NCBI GenBank assembly: GCA_964450385.1
Contig: CAYVEC010000008.1
Coordinates: forward strand, 6,754-70,753
Length of the DNA stretch: 64,000 nucleotides
Reading direction: 5' to 3'
DNA from: JAKLFA01 sp964450385
Lineage (GTDB): Bacteria; Omnitrophota; Gorgyraeia; Zapsychrales; JANLHA01
Shown: one piece after another, positions 60,789 to 64,000 of the stretch
Layout: every line of letters begins with the position of its first letter
How positions within the stretch are numbered: position 1 is the first letter of the stretch
Position numbers and translations under genes: made by a program
Notes under the pieces: generated by a model
Seen by the model: the letters and a program-made list of their open reading frames with translations, nothing else
Told to the model about the DNA's origin: nothing
The model's database searches: none

Positions 60789-61574
60789 GTGGGAAAGATC
60801 ACCGATGCCTTAAAAAAAGCCGCTGAAGACCGGATCGAGCACATTGATAAGCTCAACCGCGTCCGAGAGAATCAGACCTTTGTGGTCAAGAAGATCGCGG
60901 ATTCCCGAGTCGATCCCCGGATCGTGACCTACTTCGATCCGAAGGCCGTTATCAGCGAACAGTACAAGATCCTGCGGACGAACATCCTTTCGCTCAACAA
61001 AGGCCAACCGCCCCGCTCAATGATCATCACAAGTTCGACCCAGGGAGAAGGGAAGACCGTCACGGCCCTGAATCTGGCGATGGCCCTGGCCCATTCCAAA
61101 CGAGACATGAAGATCCTCGTAATCGACGCGGACCTACGCCGCGGCCGAATCTCGCGATATCTCGGGGTCGAGCAGACCCTCGGCCTTGCCGAGATCCTGA
61201 ACGGCGAGTGCTCGCTTGCTGAGGCGGTCTTTACGATTGACGTCCCTAACCTCTCTTTCGTCGCGAGCGGACAGGTCCCAGCAAACCCGGTCGAGATCCT
61301 CGACTCGCGTCTCATGTCACAGCTCATCGAGCAGGCACGAGGACAGTTCTCCATGGTGATCATCGATACACCGCCGATCCTTTCGGTCACGGACGCCGGA
61401 ATCATCGGGGCCCTGACCGATGGGGTCCTCATGGTCATTCGTGCCGGCCAGACCCAGCGGAATATGGTCCGGCGGGCCGAAGAGCTCCTCTATCAAGCCC
61501 ATGCCCGCGTTCTAGGGCATGTTCTGACCAACATCGAATACCATGTGCCTGAATACATCTATCGATACATGTAA
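60789..61574 (+). CDS. BY-kinase (CpsD/CapB-type tyrosine autokinase)
   Basis: A 261-residue cytoplasmic bacterial tyrosine kinase. Walker A is SSTQGEGKT at 82-90, Walker A' VIDADLRRG at 111-119, and Walker B VIIDTPPIL. The C-terminus carries a Tyr cluster (EYHVPEYIYRYM) where autophosphorylation takes place. GTG at 60789 (AAGGAG 6 bases upstream) gives the family-typical start GKITDALKKA; longer readings from 60750 are unlikely. It works with the separate Wzz-like activator encoded upstream. Confidence 0.92.
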   Translation: MGKITDALKKAAEDRIEHIDKLNRVRENQTFVVKKIADSRVDPRIVTYFDPKAVISEQYKILRTNILSLNKGQPPRSMIITSSTQGEGKTVTALNLAMALAHSKRDMKILVIDADLRRGRISRYLGVEQTLGLAEILNGECSLAEAVFTIDVPNLSFVASGQVPANPVEILDSRLMSQLIEQARGQFSMVIIDTPPILSVTDAGIIGALTDGVLMVIRAGQTQRNMVRRAEELLYQAHARVLGHVLTNIEYHVPEYIYRYM

Positions 61575-61613
61575 GGGGATCGTGTTGAACCGTTAAACGA
61601 TAAGGAAAACGCC

Positions 61614-62972
61614 ATGCCGGCTCGAGAGGAAAACAATCCCACCTCACCAACCTTGACCAATATTCCGGCATTTAAAGTCCCAACCTTCAGCTGTATCATC
61701 CCGGTCTACAATCAGGCATCGACACTCCGACGCGCCGTAGAAAGCCTTTGGAAACAGGAGACGTGCTCGGACATGGAGGCCCTCATCATCGATGACGGCT
61801 CCACAGACGATATCCGCAGCGTGGCCTCGTCTGTGATCGCCCAGTCACCAATTGCGGTCCGATATATTCGAGCACGCCACCAAGGAGTCGCGGCCGCGCG
61901 CAACACCGGGATCCGTCACGCCAGAGGATCCTATATCGCCTTTCTTGATGCCGATGACCTTTGGGCCACCCACTATCTCACGAGGATTCGTGAGGCCTTG
62001 GAACGCGCGGCCTATGACTGGATCGTCGTCAATAACAATTTCGTTGACATAAAGACCGACGGCATATTGACGATCCTACGCCAGCGGGAGAGGGTCTTCA
62101 CCCCGAATCTTCGAGAGCAAATCCTCCTGGACAACCCAATCGGCTCACCGGGAAACATCGTGATCCGGCGTGAGACCATGCACCAGGTCGGCGACTTTGA
62201 TCCTCGCTTCAAACGCTATGAGGACTGGGATTACTGGATCCGTCTCATGGCATGTTCGTCGCGCGGCTGCTCGATCAACGAACCTCTCTATCAATATGTC
62301 ATGAACTCAACCGGTCTCATCCATGGTGTCACGCTGGCTGAGCTCCTCAGATCTCAAGTCGCGGTCACCGCTAAACACATCGACCGCGCGGTGATCGCGG
62401 GTCCTGACCTACTCGGGCGCATGCGCTCGGTCCTGGCCGACTTCCGCTCACGCTGCCAAGCGACGGGAGGGGGGCCATGCCTAGCCTTTCACATCCGGTG
62501 TCTCGAGACGAGGTGCCTCGTCGCAGCGCTCGCCTACGGGATTCGAGGATGGGTCCAGTCACACTCGCTCAAGGTGCAATCCCTGCTCACAAGTCTGCTC
62601 ATCATCTATGCCTGGGGGATCCTGTTCGTCTCGCTTCAGCCTGCCGCCGCCTTTGGTCACGGCTCAGCGATTGCCCAAACTGTTCAGAATCTTCTTCATA
62701 TCCCAGCCTACGCCGGGCTCGCGGTCCTGCTCACCGTCACGGCCGAGGCCTTCTGTGATGTCTTAAAACGCGCCTTCTGGCCAACGGTCCTAGCGGTCTT
62801 TACCCTGACCACCGTGTACGGCGTCATGAATGAATATGTCCAGGCCTCGGTCCCGGGTCGCTCTTTTTCCGGTGAAGACATGCTGCGAAACGCCATCGGC
62901 GCCGGCCTGGGGTTGTGGTTGGCGAGCCACTGGTTGCGGCCCGCCGCCGAATCACAAGGGGCGCAGCCATGA
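61614..62972 (+). CDS. GT2 glycosyltransferase fused to a VanZ-like domain
   Basis: The protein has 452 residues. Residues about 25-240 are a GT-A family 2 transferase (IIPVYNQASTLRRAVESL, IIDDGSTDD, ARNTGIRHARG, FLDADDLW). Residues about 300-445 form a membrane domain with four segments and the VanZ blocks VNEYVQASVPGRSFSGEDMLRNAIGAGLG (read VMNEYVQ). The reading frame is continuous, so this is a true fusion. VanZ-like proteins occur in exosortase/EPS loci. The VanZ part may tether the transferase to its lipid-linked acceptor. The stop shares bases with the next GT2 gene (ATGA). Confidence 0.87.
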   Translation: MPAREENNPTSPTLTNIPAFKVPTFSCIIPVYNQASTLRRAVESLWKQETCSDMEALIIDDGSTDDIRSVASSVIAQSPIAVRYIRARHQGVAAARNTGIRHARGSYIAFLDADDLWATHYLTRIREALERAAYDWIVVNNNFVDIKTDGILTILRQRERVFTPNLREQILLDNPIGSPGNIVIRRETMHQVGDFDPRFKRYEDWDYWIRLMACSSRGCSINEPLYQYVMNSTGLIHGVTLAELLRSQVAVTAKHIDRAVIAGPDLLGRMRSVLADFRSRCQATGGGPCLAFHIRCLETRCLVAALAYGIRGWVQSHSLKVQSLLTSLLIIYAWGILFVSLQPAAAFGHGSAIAQTVQNLLHIPAYAGLAVLLTVTAEAFCDVLKRAFWPTVLAVFTLTTVYGVMNEYVQASVPGRSFSGEDMLRNAIGAGLGLWLASHWLRPAAESQGAQP

Positions 62973-63937
62973 CATCACCGGTCCATGTCTCAGTCAATAT
63001 CTGCACCCTGAACCGTGCGGACCAGCTGGAGCGCACCCTTACGGCATTCACGCGGCTCATTGTTCCGCCAGATCTCTCCTGGGAAATGGTCATCGTCAAC
63101 AATCATTCAGCCATCGAGGCCGATCGCGTGGCTGCAGCGTTTCAAGGCCGGCTGCCCATCCGGCTGTACCATGAACCGGTCCAGGGCATCAGCCGCGCAC
63201 GGAACACCGCGCTCCGTCACTGCCGCGGTGAACTTCTTGTTCTCACGGACGATGATGTCGAGGTCCCCCCGACATGGCTCACCCGCTACTGGGCCGCCTA
63301 CCAGGCATTCCCCGGGTGCCATTTCTTCGGCGGCGGGATCATCAGCGATTACGACCGACCGGAGCACGGTATCCCTGGGTACATTCAATGGGCCCCACCG
63401 TCGGTCCGCGGCTTTGAACCCTATCGCAAGGACACGGTCACCTCGATCGATTTTCTCGGCGCGAACTGGGCGGCCCCGCGTGCAGCGATCATCGCCGCCG
63501 GGGGATTCGACCCAGACCTTGGCCAACACAACGGCGCCCCGCGCGTCGGCGAAGAGACGGAACTCATGCGCCGCCTTCGGGCTGACGGCTGGAGGGGGGT
63601 TTACCTCGCTGAGCAGTCGGTCCGCCACCGCGTCCCGCGCGAAAAGATGAGAATCCGGCACATCGTCCGCCGCTTTCTGGCCTCAGGGTATTGTGCAGGA
63701 CGGCGTCCTCATAATGAAAAAAAATATCTAGGCCTTGTCACTCCCTCAGCCCTCTGCCGACTCGGACGTGACACAGGGGCGATCTTCTCATCGATCAGTC
63801 GAGGGAAGGGGCCATGGCGCAGTCTCTTCGCCTGCGCATTCGATTACGGCTTTCTAGCCGGCCAAGTGTCTCAGCGTCGAACTCAAAGCCGCCATCACAG
63901 CAACCGGATCCATTTAAAGGAAACAGTCTATGAATAA
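62969..63937 (+). CDS. GT2 glycosyltransferase
   Basis: A 322-residue GT-A family 2 transferase: VSVNICTLNRADQLERTLTAF, ISRARNTALRHCRGELLVLTDDDVEVPP (the DDD metal site) and GGFDPDLGQHNGAPRVGEETELMRRL. A C-terminal helical part (230-310) may contact the membrane. It starts in the stop of the GT2-VanZ gene and overlaps the epimerase gene by 8 bases, so the three are tightly coupled. Sugar specificity cannot be read. Confidence 0.9.
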   Translation: MTSPVHVSVNICTLNRADQLERTLTAFTRLIVPPDLSWEMVIVNNHSAIEADRVAAAFQGRLPIRLYHEPVQGISRARNTALRHCRGELLVLTDDDVEVPPTWLTRYWAAYQAFPGCHFFGGGIISDYDRPEHGIPGYIQWAPPSVRGFEPYRKDTVTSIDFLGANWAAPRAAIIAAGGFDPDLGQHNGAPRVGEETELMRRLRADGWRGVYLAEQSVRHRVPREKMRIRHIVRRFLASGYCAGRRPHNEKKYLGLVTPSALCRLGRDTGAIFSSISRGKGPWRSLFACAFDYGFLAGQVSQRRTQSRHHSNRIHLKETVYE

Positions 63938-64000
63938 GAAGACCTATCTCGTTACCGGCGTCGCGGGCTTCATCGCCTCGGTAACGGCCAAAAAACTCCT
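63930..64000 (+). CDS. NAD-dependent sugar epimerase, N-terminus (cut by window edge)
   Basis: The first 23 codons (MNKKTYLVTGVAGFIASVTA and onward) show the Rossmann start T-G-x2-G-F-I-A of extended SDRs such as UDP-glucuronate or UDP-glucose 4-epimerases. AAAGGAA lies before the ATG. It overlaps the preceding transferase. The remainder lies beyond the right edge. Confidence 0.75.
   Translation, partial: MNKKTYLVTGVAGFIASVTAKKL

Overview
The window is a gene-dense bacterial chromosome segment of moderately high GC. It has no rRNA, tRNA, CRISPR array, insertion sequence or phage genes. The cell is Gram-negative: there is a Wza-type polysaccharide export protein, a large predicted outer-membrane beta-barrel protein, an RseC-like protein and many signal peptides. 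A sodium/proton-translocating Rnf complex sits beside TCA-cycle genes (citrate synthase, fumarase, aconitase), leucine, chorismate and thiamine genes, and there are many phosphorelay proteins. This gene mix would fit a deep-branching Gram-negative candidate phylum such as Omnitrophota. That placement is inference; the sequence alone does not settle it.

Layout. 0-6.3 kb: a membrane-protein tail, a small secreted repeat protein, a receiver-kinase plus receiver pair, two secreted proteins and a Deg/HtrA-like protease. 6.3-13 kb: a surface-fibre-like locus with a three-repeat secreted protein, a pilin-like subunit, an Ig-like chaperone and a 962-residue TPR/secretin-N/beta-barrel/SdrD-B protein. 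It is driven by a sigma-54 promoter and faced by a small convergent gene under a c-di-GMP-I riboswitch. 13-20.4 kb: housekeeping and repair genes (DUF368 lipid carrier flippase, nucleoside phosphorylase, aldo/keto reductase, SPL-like radical SAM, HAD, NAD kinase, MutY, SurE). 20.4-25.7 kb: a c-di-GMP HD-GYP response regulator followed by a multistep phosphorelay cluster (hybrid kinase, two receivers, a CheX-like protein, an HPt protein). 25.7-36.7 kb: gltA-pepA-fumC, a PilZ protein, rseC-rnfBCDGEA and xthA. 36.7-49.1 kb: a tiny membrane protein, a DUF4139 protein, a B12-binding radical SAM protein, a sensor kinase, acnA-leuC-leuD-aroC, an SDR and an MBL hydrolase. 49.2-54.8 kb: thiC and then an unusual operon (cNMP/TadZ-like/patatin fusion, a lysine-less GSA-aminotransferase homologue, a cupin, a DUF2892 protein). 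54.8-64 kb: rpoN, divergent from an exopolysaccharide operon (HTH, Wza-like, XrtA-locus-type ATPase, Wzz, coiled coil, BY-kinase, GT2-VanZ fusion, GT2, epimerase) that runs off the right edge.

The most notable result is regulatory. The fibre-like operon and the exopolysaccharide operon, 50 kb apart, each have a near-consensus sigma-54 promoter. Upstream of each, at about -120 and -134, lies the same 20-bp inverted repeat, ATGTTTA-N6-TAAACAT. This predicts one enhancer-binding activator for both surface structures, with rpoN itself next to the second promoter. A canonical c-di-GMP-I riboswitch, an HD-GYP protein and a PilZ protein in the same window suggest that c-di-GMP is also part of the switch.
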